NCBI GenBank assembly: GCA_037501455.1
Contig: CM074857.1
Location: forward strand, 100,101,501-100,165,500
Direction of reading: 5' to 3'
DNA length: 64,000 bases
From: Lantana camara
Lineage: Eukaryota; Streptophyta; Magnoliopsida; Lamiales; Verbenaceae
Shown: piece by piece, positions 45,589 to 57,963 of the stretch
Numbering within the stretch: position 1 is the stretch's first letter
Layout: every line of letters starts with the position of its first letter
Position numbers and translations under genes: made by a program
The notes under the pieces: model-generated
The model's input: only the letters and a program-made list of their open reading frames with translations
What the model was told of the DNA's origin: nothing
Database searches by the model: none

Positions 45589-47672
45589 TGTTGGGAAAAA
45601 CACGATCAGAAAGCGTAGCGAAATTTAAAATTTTTCCCAAAAAGCAAGATCGGACTTGAAATTTCTGTTTCCAATCTCAGGGATTCAAGAACTTATAAGA
45701 ATCAACGCTTTCTTGACACGTTTTGAGCCGCCCTAAAATGCGCTTCATGCGGTAATGATAACCCCATCCCTCGAAAGATTGTTTCTACTAGATTTCATAG
45801 TAGGTTTCCTCTAGAGTAATAATCCACACCAGACCTAGATTCAAATCATGTCAGGGAGAGTGCTAGCGGCATAACATGTGTAAATAAAGAAACATAAAAC
45901 GAGAAGAAAGAGAGCAAGAGAATTATCCAATCATGAAGCCATCGTGTCATTTGGGCGTGAATCCCAAGTCACGCCTAAGAGACAATTTTCGAACCCCTTA
46001 ACCTATGTATAAGTTAGGGTTCGAACACCCCTTTGTATTGTTGGAATCGGATTCCAACTTTGACTTTTCTTCTTTTTGTTTTTCTTCAAGTAATAGGAAT
46101 CTTATTCAAAATAAGATATCTATTTCTTCTAGAATAGAAGCTCCTAATTATATTAGGAATATTTAATTATTCTAATAATAATTAAATATCTTATTCCAAT
46201 AATATATATTCTAATCATATTAGAATTAATGTTTACTAGAATAATAAATAAAAGATATTTAATATTTATGTATTTATTTATTCTAATCAAATTAGAATAA
46301 CTAAATAATTAAATACCTAAATACTTAGAATTAATTCTCTAATTAATTCCATGAAGGGTTTTAGAATTAATTCTCTTAATTAATTCTAACGAGCTAAAAT
46401 TAATTCTCTAATTAATTTTATTGAGCTTCATAATTAATTTTCTTAATTAATTATATTAGGGATTTATAATTAATTCTCCAATTAATTAACATATGGTCCA
46501 ATTTCTCAATCGGACCGTACGCCCAACTCGAGCTCACGTGCCATACATGTACATTACACGTGTGGTCTCGTTTCGATCAACTATTTGATCTTTCCTTCAA
46601 TACCCTTTGAATCTGGCATTTGTGCATGACCTTCTAGGTTCATTTTCAGCTAGCAGTGAGAGTAATATGCTTTATTAGTTCACAGATCACACGATCATAG
46701 TCTAGCAACAGGTGTGTAACCCCTACCCGAACAATGAATATATATTCGAAAGAACCTTTCAGTCAATGACATCTGTGAGGTAAGATCCTCCTACCATCCC
46801 ATCTCTCGATTAAGATCTAGGGCATGGGAATAATGAGAGCCCTACTAATCTCGATCATAAAGCTGAGTTCATTTCATATCCATTTGATCTCAATCCTAGA
46901 AACCCTTTTCTTGATGTCTTAATCTACTACCTCGGCCGAGGGTTTAGGATGGCATATGAGCGACTTATGCAATAAGAGAGCGTCCTTTGTTGATTCTCAT
47001 ATGCTTCCATGTGCCACTTGTGCAGTCTCAGCATAAGCCTTGAATCAGTTGTCTCATGAGACATCCTTTAAAACTTATACCAAAGACTACAGAGTTAGCT
47101 CACAAAGCATCAATAGAATTTCAAGTCAAAGGATTACTTTACTCACGCCATTGACCTGTGAGATATTTCCTAATCTAGAAGTTTCCTCTTCCTGAAGTGG
47201 AAACTTCCTTTCCTATTTAGGAATCTTCTCATGCGGGACACCTCAGTGTACCCGTTCTCTTAACGAGACCCCTCATGTATTGCGTACGCATCAACTTATG
47301 CACTTTACACCCCATGAAACAGGATGATCCTTCTTAAGGATGCAATCCCACGAGCAAGTCTCCATCGAGCCTAATCAACACTCCCACTGTTTGTTGGACT
47401 CATCGACTTGGAGTGGTTTCTAATCCAGCCTTGAGTTAGGGCTTGTTTCATGTGGCATTCACCTAATGACAAGTCCCTAATAGCCTTATGGATTAGGGGA
47501 GTTCTAATACATGCGCACGTAATGGAAACACACAAAAACATGTATTGGCATATAAGGAAGTGTTTACCTATGATAATAATCAATCGTATATTATTCAAAG
47601 ATTGTCTGCGATACAAGGAAAGTCCCAAAACAGATTACGTTGAACCGGCTTTCTAGGGCACTATTCCCAACA
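45589..47672 (-). repeat. Copia A 5' LTR (right copy)
   Basis: About 2.08 kb, matching 33462-35570 over its length. Ends CCCAACA before the gtctg duplication. CACGTG boxes at 46535 and 46557. Confidence 0.9.
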
Positions 47673-49897
47673 GTCTGAAAATCCAAAGCACAAGCTCGAA
47701 GCAAGTCCTCGACATACTTGATCAATCTCTCGGATTGGCCATCAGTTTGAGGGTGTGACCCGGTACTAAACTTGAGCTTCGTACCCAAAATACCTTGTAA
47801 CTCTTGCCACAACCTCAAAGTAAACCTCGGATCTCTATCCGACACTATGCTAACTGGAATACCATGAAGCCAAACAATCTCTCTGTTGTACAACTCGGCT
47901 AGCTTGCTGATCTTAAAAGACATCCGGACTGGTAGAAAATACGCCGACTTAGTTAGGTGGTCCACGATCACTCAAATACCATCATAACCACCCTTTATCT
48001 TTGGCAACCCAGATACAAAATCCATCATCACTGGCTCCCACTTCCACTCTAGAATAGGCAACGGTTGTAGAAGACCTCCGGGTTTTTTATGCTCAGCTTT
48101 AACCTTCTGATAGGTCATACAATGTCTCACATATTCGGCTACATCCTTCTTCAATCCATTCCACCAATAATATTGTTTAAGATCTCTGTACATCTTATTT
48201 TCCCGGGGTGGATAGAATAAGCCGATTTGTGAGCCTCTTCAAGCAACACCCGTTTCAACTCTTTGGGTACAATCACACGGTTCTTGAAACGAAGAAGACC
48301 GGTTTCATCGAACCCAAACGGACACTCTGGATCTGCTCTTGCCTTATCAACAAACTTCTGAACTCTCGGATCACTGGTCTGAGCTTCAAACAAACGGTGC
48401 TTCAAATCCGATTGTATGGTGATATTGGCAACACGAGCCTTCAAGATAATTGGCTCAACTCCACTACTTTCTCCCACTTCCAAACTTGACACACTAGCCT
48501 TCCTAATAAGTGTATCGGCGACCACATTAGCTTTTCCAGGATGGTACTTGATCGTACACTCATAATCTTCACGAATCTCCATCTAACACCTTTACATCAT
48601 ATTCAAATCCTTCTGAGTGAATAAATATTGGAGGCTGTTGTGGTCTGTAAAGATCTCAAAAGGCACGTCGTACAAGTAATCTCTCCACTTTCCAAGTGCA
48701 AAGATCACGACGGCTAATTCCAAATCCTGAGTGAGGTAATTCTTCTCGTGCTCCTTTAACTTCCTAGAAGCATAAGCAACCACTTTCCCATTTTGCATCA
48801 ATACACAACCCAATCACTCCTTTGATGCATCCGGATAAATGGTATAGTCCTCAGAGCCTTCGGGAAGTGTCAAGACCGGGCGGTGGTCAACTTCTCCTTC
48901 AAGAGATTAAGCTCTTCCCACACGCTTCATCCCACTCGTACTTCACCTCTTACTTAGTCAATCGAGTCAATGGAGAGGCAATCTTCGAGAAGCCCTTCAC
49001 AAATCTTCTATAATATCCCGTGTTAGACCCAAGAAACTTCGAACTTCCAAGATATTCTTCGGTTTCTCCCACTTCACCACGGTCTCAATCTTTGCAGGAT
49101 CAACTTCAACACCATTCTCAGAAATAACATGACCTAAGAATGAGACCCTATCAATCCATAAGTCACATTTGCTGAACTTCGCAAACAGTTGATGTTCCTT
49201 CAAAGTTTGCAACACAAGTTTAAGGTGTCTCGCGTGCACTTCGGCAGACGTCGAATACACAAGGATATCATCAATGAAGATCACCAAAAACTTATCAAGA
49301 AAGGCCAGAATATCCTGTGCATCATGTCCATAAAGGCTGCAGGGGCATTAGTCAAACCGAACGGCATCACAACAAACTCATAATGCCCGTACCGAGTATT
49401 AAATCCCTTCTTCGGAATATCTTCTTCTCGAATTCGCAGCTGATAATATCCCTAACATAGGTCAAGCTTAGAATAGACCTTTGATCCCTGAGTATATCGA
49501 ATAACTCCTTGATATGTGGGAGGGGATATTTGTTCTTGATCGTCATCCGATTTAACTCTCTATAATCAATGCACATTCTCATGGTCCCATCTTTCTCCTT
49601 CACAAATAGGACCAGTGCACCACAAGGAGAAGAACTCGGACGAATGTACCCACTAGACAATAACTCCTCGAGTTGCTTCTTCAATTCTTTCAACTCGGCT
49701 GGAGCTATCCTGTAAGGAGTTTTAGAGAAAGGCTCGGCGTCCGGGTACAAATCGATCACAAACTTAATTTCCTATTCTGGAGGTAAAGGACCAAGACTCT
49801 CTGGGAAAACCTAGAAAAAATCTTTCACCACTTCTGTCTCCTCAAGTTTAGCCTGATCTTTTGGCTTGTTAAGAAGATAGGCCACAAACCCTATAGC
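47673..49897 (-). pseudogene. Gypsy 2 pol, central part (RT, RNase H, integrase N-terminal half)
   Basis: Minus strand, reading down from 49897. The post-protease linker with LNKPKDQAKLEETEV is followed by RT with [32 protein letters not shown] and the active site FIDDILVYS near 49270. RNase H follows ([25 protein letters not shown]), then the integrase zinc-binding part and core (YYWWNGLKKDVAEYVRHC, VSDRDPRFTLRLW, HPQTDGQSERL), up to the Copia A junction. RT keeps its catalytic aspartates, unlike Gypsy 1, but there are frameshifts near 49440, 49010 and 48210 and several stops. The product cannot be made. Confidence 0.93.
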
Positions 49898-50284
49898 TGT
49901 TGGAAAACACGAATCAGAAAGCAGCGGAATTTAAAAAAATTTTCCAACAAAAGGATCTAAGACTCGCAATCTTATATCCAAACTCGTAGAGTTAAGAAAC
50001 TTACTTTTCTTTTATTCTTTCTTGAAGCGTTTCAAGCCACCCAAGAGCGCTCTTCTCGCGGCTTGATCCCCTCTCCTTGGTAAAGCTCGAATCTTCAAAC
50101 TTCTAACTTGAAGCTCTCTAGAGATAGTCCACCAACTTGATCACAATCTAACTAGTAAGGATGCTAGTTCTCTAGTTAGTGTTTAGGCTTAACCTAGGGT
50201 TTATTTGATCTTGGAGAAAGGAAGGTGTTCAACACATGAACCAAAAGAATTGTCAATTAGCTCTAAAGGGGAGCTTAAGCTCCC

Positions 50285-50293
50285 CTATATATA
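50285..50293 (-). promoter_or_regulatory. TATA box of the Copia B LTR (left)
   Basis: TATATATAG on the minus strand, inside an inverted-repeat context (GAGCTTAAGCTCCCC nearby). The same is found at 58353-58361 in the other LTR. Confidence 0.6.
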
Positions 50294-50636
50294 GGCAAGG
50301 GAGAGGGGCGCAGATCCTAATCCTTGTTGGGCAAGGATTTGGTCCCTCTCTCTCCTATTACTTGATCATCAAGTATTTTCCAACTTTGACTTTGAATTCT
50401 AATTCAAATCAACTTTCAAGAGAGCTAAAAATATCCAAACTAATTTTGGATAATTTTATACTTTATTTATTTTAAATAAATAACTTATTTTATCTAATTA
50501 ATTAATTCATAATTAATTAACTAGATTATTTTTCTCCAAAATAAGACTTTCTTTTTAATTCAAAATTAAACCAAAGTCTATTAAATAATTAACAAATTAA
50601 TTATTTAATCACCAAATAATTATTCACGCACATGCA

Positions 50637-50695
50637 CACGTGTCCATGAAGGACACGTGTCACGCACGTGACCCACACGTGTGATTTCACACGTG
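50637..50695. promoter_or_regulatory. Array of five CACGTG (G-box) motifs in the Copia B U3, left LTR
   Basis: CACGTG occurs at 50637, 50654, 50665, 50676 and 50690, with steps of 17, 11, 11 and 14 bp, close to the DNA helical repeat. It lies about 350 bp upstream of the TATA box in element orientation. Plant bZIP and bHLH factors bind G-boxes, including ABA-response and light/phytochrome factors, so inducible transcription is a reasonable inference. Confidence 0.8.
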
Positions 50696-51843
50696 TGGAA
50701 CCCTTTGGCCCGATTAACTCGTTTAATCATTTTAAAGCCTCAACTCATGTAACCAAGTTGTTGTGTGTGACCCTCTAGGTTCTCAATTCAATTAGCAGTG
50801 ACCCTAATTAATTAATTCACTAAATAATTAATCAGTCCACAGATTAAACGACCATAGTTTAGCCACAGGTGTTTAACCCCTAGCTGAATTGGAATGTTCG
50901 GATTCGATAGAACCTTTAAGTCATTGATTCATGTGAGATACAATCCTACTACTTACTATCTCTCAACCAAGATCTAGGGCAAGGGAATAATCAGAACCCT
51001 AATAATCCGGTCTTAAAGCTAAGTGCATTTCATATCCATTTGATCTCAATCCAAGAAACCCTTTTCTTGATGTCTTGATCTACTGCCTTGGCCAAGGACT
51101 CTATATGGCATATGAATGACTTACACAATAAGAGATCACCTTGCAAATGCAAGTGTAGGTCCTTTCTTGATTCTCATTCACTTTCATGAATCACTTGTGC
51201 AGCCCCAGAATAAGCATTGAATCAGTTGTCTAAGGCGACACCCTTTAAAGCTTATACCTAAGACTACAGAGTTAACTCATACAGTGAAAAGAAACCTCAA
51301 GTCTTAAGGATCAATTAATCACATCAATGACTCGTGAGATATTTCCTAATCTGGAAGTTTCCATTTCCTGAAATAGAAACTTCCTTTCCTATTTAGGAAT
51401 CTTCTCACACGGGGCACCTCAGTGAACTTACTTATTGAAGTAAGCACCCTCATGTATCACGCACGTATCAACTATACACTTTGCACCTCCATGAAACAAG
51501 GTGGTCCTTCTTAAGGGCGTGATCCCACAAGCAAGCCTTAGAGGAGTCAGGTTGACACTCCCACTGTCTGTAGGACTCATCAGCTTGGAGTATTTTACTA
51601 ATCATGACTTATATGATATAGGGCTCGTTTCATGAACCATTTCACCTAAATGGTAGAGTCCTAAAGTCATCAGGATTAGGGGAGTTCTCATATATGCACA
51701 GATAAAGTAAACGCATACCAAACAAGAGCATATAAAGAAGTGTTGCCTCAATTCGTTATTTCATTCAAAGATTGTCCGTGATTACAATAAAGAAAAGCAC
51801 AAAGCGGATATACAATCGGCTTTCTAGGGCACTATTCCTAACA

Positions 51844-51858
51844 ATCTCCCACTTGCCC
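51844..51858 (-). other. Polypurine tract of Copia B
   Basis: Minus-strand GGGCAAGTGGGAGAT directly before the 3' LTR. It begins just after the pol stop codon (51860). Confidence 0.85.
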
Positions 51859-51859
51859 G

Positions 51860-54800
51860 TCAAAGCCATTCTAAAGCTATTCTAAGTCCCATCTTCTGAA
51901 GATGACCTTGGAAAGCTTCTCGACTAAGGGGTTTAGTAAGTGGATCTGCCACGTTCTCTGCTGATGTGACCCTCTCAATTTGCACATCTCCTCTTTTGAT
52001 AATATCACGGATTAGGTGATACTTCCTCATAATGTGCTTGGTCCGTTGGTGAGATCTTGGTTCTCTTGCTTGAGCAACCGCCTCAGTGTTGTCACAAAAC
52101 ACAGAAATGGGGTCTTTCATGCTAGGAACAACATTCAATTCTTGAATGAAGTTTCTAATCCAAACACCTTCCTTAGCTGCATCATTTGCAGCTAAGTATT
52201 CGGCCTCAGTGGTCGAATCTGCAGTGGTTGTTTGCTTGGAACTCTTCCAACTCACTGTTCCGCCGTTTAGGCAGAAAATGTATCCTGACATTGACTTAAA
52301 ATCATCTAAGTCAGATGCAAAGCTTGCATCGCAATATCCTTCGACAGTAAGATCTTTCTGACCTCCGTAAACTAAGAATAAATCTTTAGTACTTTTCAAG
52401 TACTTAAGAATATTCTTCACGGCAGCCTAGTGACCATCTCCAGGGTCAGATTGGAAACGACTTGTTACACTAAGTGCATAAGCCACATCCGGTCGAGTAC
52501 ATAACATTGCATACATTATGCTACCTATTGCTGATGCATAAGGTGTATGAGCCATTCTTTCCTTCTCAAGGTTGGTCTTAGGACACATCTTCTTTGAAAG
52601 ACATGTTCCTACACTCATAGGAAGGTTCTTAACCTTTGCTGACTCCATATTGAATCTCTTCAATACTTTGTCAATGTACATCGACTGTGATAGTCCTATT
52701 AACCTACTAGATCTATCTCTATAGATTTTAATTCCAAGGATATAGGACGCATCACCAAGATCTTTCATCTCGAATTGGTTCGATAACCATAACTTAGTTA
52801 CTTTCATGTCATCCTTCGAATTCCCAATAAGAAGGATGTCATCAACATAAAGTACTAAGAATTGCACTGAGGTCTCCAATTCCTTTCTATACACACAGGA
52901 CTCTTTCAAAATTTGAATGAAGCCAAACGCTTTGACTGATTCATCAAATCGAATGTTCCAATTCCTAGAAGCCTGTTTCAATCCATAGATTGATCTTTGG
53001 AGTTTGCAAACCTTTTGCTCACTCCCACTGAATGTGAAACCTATGGGTTGCTCCATATAAATATCTTTGTCAATGTCACCATTGAGAAAGGCAGTTTTCA
53101 CATCCATTTTCCATATCTCATAGTCATAATATGCAGCAATGGCAAGCATGATCTGAATAGACTTTTGCATTGCAACTGGCGAAAAAGTTTCATCAAAGTC
53201 CACGTCGGGTCTTTGAGTGAATCCTTTTGCAACCAGTCTTGCTTTGTAGGCTGCAACGCTTCCATCAACTCCAAGCTTTCTCTTAAAGATCCATTTGCAA
53301 CCTATGGGTTTGACCCCATCAGGCAAATCTACCAAGGTCCAAACTTGGTTGGAGTTCAAGGAATCCACTTCGGATTTCATGGCTTCTATCCACTATTCAG
53401 AGTCAGAATCTGAAAGTGTCTCCTCATATGTTAAAGGATCATTATCCTTTTGAGAGATTTCATGGAAGAATCCATACCATCTCTCCGGCTGTCTAGGAGT
53501 GCGTTCAGAACGCCTCAGAGGAGGATTTTTGTGTGTATCGAAATTCGTGATTGGTTGTGGTTGATCAGGAGGAGACGTTTCTTCAGTGGGTGGTGTGGGA
53601 TCACTTTGTACTTTTTCTAATTCTATGATCTTGCCTTTCTTTTCTTTAAGGAACGGTTCCTCAAGAAAAATGGCATTTCTGGAAACAAACACCTTTTGCT
53701 CAGATTGAACATAGAAGTAGTATCCTATGGATTCCTTAGGATAACCTACAAAGTAGCATAAGTTAGAACGAGATTCTAACTTATCTCCCACTGTCCTCTT
53801 CACGTAAGCAGGACAACCCCCAATTCTTAAGTAAGAATAGCTAGGGATTTTACCATGCCACATTTCACAGGGCGTTTTAGGGACTGACTTAGAGGGAACT
53901 AGATTCAAAATCTTTGCTGCACTTTCTAGGGCATAACCCCAGGAAGAAGGTGGTAAATCAGTGAAACTCATCATGGAACGAACCATATCAAGTAAGGTTC
54001 GATTCCTTCTCTCAGAAACTCCATTAAGCTGAGGAGTTCCCGGAGGAGTCCACTGAGAGATAATCCCATTATCTTTGAGATGATTAAGGAATTCTTCACT
54101 AAGATACTCGTCTCCTCGATCAGATCGAAGTGCTTTGATCTTGTGACCAGTTTAGTTCTCAACCTCCTTTTGAAATTCTAAGAATTTCTCAAAAGCTTCA
54201 GATTTATACTTCATTAAGTATACATAACCATACCGACTAAAGTCATCAGTAAAGGTTATGAAATACTGATGATTGTTTCTAGTGCTTACACTAAGCGATC
54301 CACAAACATCAGTATGGATCAAATCCAAAACCTTAGTGGCACGTTCCACAATTCCTTTAAAAGGAACTTTGGACATTTTTCCTTTGAGACAGGATTCGCA
54401 AGAAGTTAACTCCTTAAGATCATTTTCAGAGAATGATCCTAAAGTGTTTATCTTGCTAATTATGTTCTTGGAAATGTGTCCTAATCTAGCGTGCCATAAG
54501 GGAGCTAAAACTTTGTCATCTCTCTTACGCTTCGTTTCTCATTGTATATTCATAATATTGATATTCTGAGTTAGATAAAGTCCATTACTTAGAGTACCGA
54601 TGTGAACGGAAGAGTTGTTCCGTTTGATAAAGTATTTACCATTCTTAATATAAGTTTCATAACCTTCACAATCTAATATTGGAACTGAAATTATATTACG
54701 AATAATGCTCGGTACATAAAGGACTTTATTTAAGACTAACTCAAAACTACCTAAATCTAATCTAATTGTGCCTAAAGCTCGAGCTTCAACGTTTGAGCCA

Positions 54801-55780
54801 TCGCCGATCTTCAAGACACATTCTCCTTCTTTGAGTTGTTGGACTTCACTTAGCATCTGTACATCATTACAGATATGAGTTCCACAACCGGTATCAAGTA
54901 CCCAAGAACTAGAATTAATAGAAAGATTTACTTCAACGAGAAATATACCTTTCTTTAGAGTAGCCTTGTACTCTGGGCAGTTTCTCCTCCAATGTCCCGC
55001 TTTGCCACAATGGAAGCAAACATCCACTTTCTGATCACGCTTCTTCTTTTGGGCTTTTCCCTTCGAAATGCCACCAGTGGGCCTAAGGGGTTTCTTCTTC
55101 TTCTTTTGGGCTTTCTTGCCCTTACCTTTAGAAGGCCCAGAAGAGGAAGATGGAGAATTCACCATCAAAACCTTATTGTCCTTCTTGATCGTGCTTTCAG
55201 CAGTCACAAGCTGACTAATCAGCTCAGCTACAGTAGCACCAGCATGATTCATATTGAAGTTAAGGACAAATGGGTTGAATGATGGTGGGACCGAAGCTAG
55301 CAACAAATCCACTGAAAGCTCATCTTTCAATGGCATGTCCATGGAGGCAAGTTTCTCAGTAAGGGCAAGAAACTTGAGTCCATATTCATGGACACTTGAA
55401 CCTTCCCTCATTCTCAAGTGGAACAATTCCTTTGAAGTGTTATACCTTGTAACACGTTCATGAGGGCGGTAAAGTTGCTCTAAGTGGTCGTAAATCTCCC
55501 AAGCGTATTCCATGGCCTCATGTTGCCTTTGCAAGTCCGGAGACATGTTAGCCAACATAAGGCAACAGGCTTGGAGATTATCATCCTTCCACTTCTGAAT
55601 CGCGTCCCGCTCGGCCCGAGTGGGAGCCTCCCCTTCGGGACCACGCTCCCCTTCGAAGAGAACATAAGTTCTCTTCTCAGAATCTAAAATGATTTTTAGA
55701 TTCCTCAGCCAATCAGACTAATTGGGACCAGTCAACTTATTTGACTCGAGGATCGATACAAGAGGGTTTTTGGTTGCCAT
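51860..55780 (-). pseudogene. Copia B gag-pol, one frame of 1307 codons with five stops
   Basis: The ATG at 55780 begins MATKNPLVSILESNKL, and the frame runs unshifted to the stop at 51860. Domains in order: gag (WEIYDHLEQLYRPHER), basic linker, zinc knuckle CFHCGKAGHWRRNC (near 55010), protease LDTGCGTHICND (near 54890), integrase zinc region (WHARLGH), integrase core (FTDDFSRYGY, SDRGDEY, QLNGVSERRNR, all three catalytic acids present), RT (YKARLVAKGF, YVDDILLIGN near 52845) and RNase H (DASFASDLDD, STTEAEYLA). In-frame stops are at 55718 (TAG), 54539 (TGA), 54152 (TAA), 53393 (TAG) and 52427 (TAG). At the last four the protein context implies CGA, CAA, CAG and TGG, so each is a single transition. 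No indels are seen, so this is a nearly intact but dead copy. Confidence 0.95.
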
Positions 55781-55987
55781 TTCAAAACACGTAGAGAATC
55801 ACAGAATCTACGACCTAAATGGTAAAACAGAGAACTATGTGAGCATGCTGAATTATAACGATATACAAAAGATAAGGTCTTTAATCTAATGTAGCTCCCA
55901 CTGTTTTTCAAAGATCCATAATTCCCAAAGATCTAAGAGGAACACGTTTCCCAATGGGTACTAAGATCCTAGGCATTTTACCTCGAA

Positions 55988-56309
55988 CCCACGACTCGCG
56001 GACATTCTAAGTAAGAACCCTAGGTGGGTACAACTTACCAATTCTAACACCTTTAGAACTCTTAGTAATTATTTTTGCATCACCTATCTTTCAATATGGA
56101 CCCACGACTCGTGCGACATCCATATTTACTTAGGCGTTAAGCTAGACCCATCAATCATAAGATCATGATCAAAACTTAGTTCGAACGACCCACGACTCGC
56201 GGACATCACCCTTGCTAAAATTGACCATGAAATATTGATCATTTAAAATGATCAATTAGGTAACTAAGAACTAATAAGCTCCACTAGCTATCCCACGACT
56301 CGCGGACAA
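55988..56309. repeat. Four-copy leader repeat, Copia B
   Basis: CCCACGACTCGCGGACAT (55988), CCCACGACTCGTGCGACAT (56101), CCCACGACTCGCGGACAT (56189) and CCCACGACTCGCGGACAA (56292). Steps of 113, 88 and 103 bp nearly equal those in Copia A. Even the one-base insertion in unit 2 (GTGCGACAT) is conserved. Confidence 0.9.
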
Positions 56310-57414
56310 CAACTAGTTTCACTTACTAAACTTAAAACCTATTGATGGAATGGTAGGAATTTAATTCAAAATTTGCATCTCGAATTAAATACCTATTTGT
56401 TCGAAATTAGCTTAATATTTAATGGGAATTTTCGAATCAACCGGAGAGTTGTCCGGTTCGACCTCACCAACATATATGTTATCCAATTTTATTAGTCTTG
56501 ATTAATGCAAGTACACTTAAATGCATTTCAAATAAGGACATAAACAGATAACATGTCCTAGCATGATACTAACATGTAATGATCATGGGTTCTACCTATC
56601 TTATGCGTGATATGTGGGAGCCACTCCACAATCACAAGTTCTAACATACATGCTACATAAACAGTTTAAATCACATAAGGGAAAGCGGTAAGAAAATACG
56701 AGCCCTATCTCTATTACATTTTTACAATTGAGATTCCCCTCCCTAACATTTTGAGGGGTCTTCACTTATGGTCTCCTTGTTACTTGAATGTGGTCCATCT
56801 TACTCCATGGGTGCATTGTCTCCAAAATGAAAATAAAACGTCACCACCTATCTCTACTCTCAAATTACAATAAAAAGAAAAAGACATAAAGTAATAAGGC
56901 TCAATCTTCATATTGGCCTTAGACAATTACACGGGGCATACCCCGGCCTCAAAAACAGTAATATGGAAAGCCACATTATAAATCACATAACAGTACGCAC
57001 ATAAGTGAGGCTCCAACCTCAATTGAAAAACGCAACTATAGGGCTCCAACCCCAATTTAAACCATCCATGTGCATAAATTAAAACCATACATAAGTCTAA
57101 ACCCATGATCACCTAACATGCTTTTACGAGAATTTAAATTTAGCCAATAAATTAAAATTCCCGTTTCAAGTCTTAATGACTTAAAACACGACTTGATGCG
57201 AGTCCTGTTTATAAAAGTTTTCAATAAATCCCAAATTAACAAAAACAAATAAAATTCCAATTAATTTCTGAAAATTAATAATTTTATCAAAGATGTATTT
57301 TCCCAAATTATAAACCGTTTCTATTTCTCAAAAATCCCGATTTTAAGTTTTATTCAAAAAAATTAAAATAAATATTCAAAAAATAAAATTTTAAAATTAA
57401 AATAAAATTGGGAC

Positions 57415-57690
57415 TGGATTGCACGAAACACGAAAAGGCCGAATCACGAAAAACAGGGTCCGCACACGAAAGAGCCCGCATATCGCGCGAGCACGCGGCC
57501 AAGGCCGCGCGAGTGCGCACGCTGCGCGCCGATGCGCGCAGCCTTCTCGGCTGGGTGGCGGGCGACGGGCGGCCAGTCTAGGCCGCCCTAGGCGTGCGGG
57601 AGGTGCTGGGCGGGACGCCCTGTGCGCGCCTAGGCCAGGCGGGCGGTGCGCGCGCAACACCTTCGCGCGCGGGGTTTCGCGTGTTCGTAA
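57415..57690. repeat. GC-rich island in the Copia B leader
   Basis: About 275 bp of CG/GC-rich sequence (GCGCGC, GGCCGC, GCGTGCGG units) flanked by A/T-rich sequence. The flanks align with Copia A ('ttaaaataaaattgggg' type) but the island itself does not. Open frames through it on both strands are Arg/Ala-rich composition artefacts. Confidence 0.75.
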
Positions 57691-57951
57691 TCCAGGCTTT
57701 TCGTTTCGTATTTTTGTTCAAAAGCAAAACCAATCCAAGAAATCCAAAAACAGTTTATACAGTTTCAAATCTAAAATAGTTTTCAAAAATTAAATTTTGC
57801 AAAAACCAATTTTCAGAAACTTTCAGGAAAAAATACAGTTTCGTAATTCAGGCTTTCTAAAACAATTACAAATACTCAATCGCATCAAGCCTAAGAATTT
57901 CTACCAAATTCAGAATAATTGAGACGAATCAGAAACACGATTAACGAGGTG

Positions 57952-57963
57952 GCTCTGATACCA
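57952..57963 (-). other. Primer binding site (initiator Met tRNA), Copia B
   Basis: Forward GCTCTGATACCA, minus-strand TGGTATCAGAGC, 2 bp from the LTR. Confidence 0.92.

Larger units (their letters stand above)
33462..47672 (-). mobile_element. Copia A: minus-strand Ty1/copia element with 2.1-kb LTRs, internally decayed
   Basis: LTRs at 33462-35570 and 45589-47672 begin TGTTGGG on the + strand and end CCCAACA (CCCAATA in the left copy). Target duplications are gtcta (33457-33461) and gtctg (47673-47677), one substitution apart. Joining the flanks restores the integrase sequence of Gypsy 2 (CALDFQT|SWDQ). Primer site and polypurine tract place the element on the minus strand. The interior keeps degraded pol and leader, plus a nested solo LTR. 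Over about 300 bp the LTRs differ at about 27 sites by eye, more than in Copia B. Confidence 0.92.
49898..51843 (-). repeat. Copia B 3' LTR (left copy)
   Basis: TGTTGGAAAACACG on the + strand to ATTCCTAACA at 51843. In element orientation U3 begins at 51843. Five G-boxes lie at 50637-50695 and the TATA box at 50285-50293. Confidence 0.95.

Noticed and set aside
55988..56309. CRISPR-like array or tRNA-type repeat
   Set aside because: Only four units with unequal, non-unique spacers, in a plant retrotransposon leader. No CRISPR context.
57397..57793. Long ORFs on both strands, Arg/Ala/Pro-rich
   Set aside because: Same cause: GC-rich island in the Copia B leader, open on both strands at once, with no homologue in Copia A.
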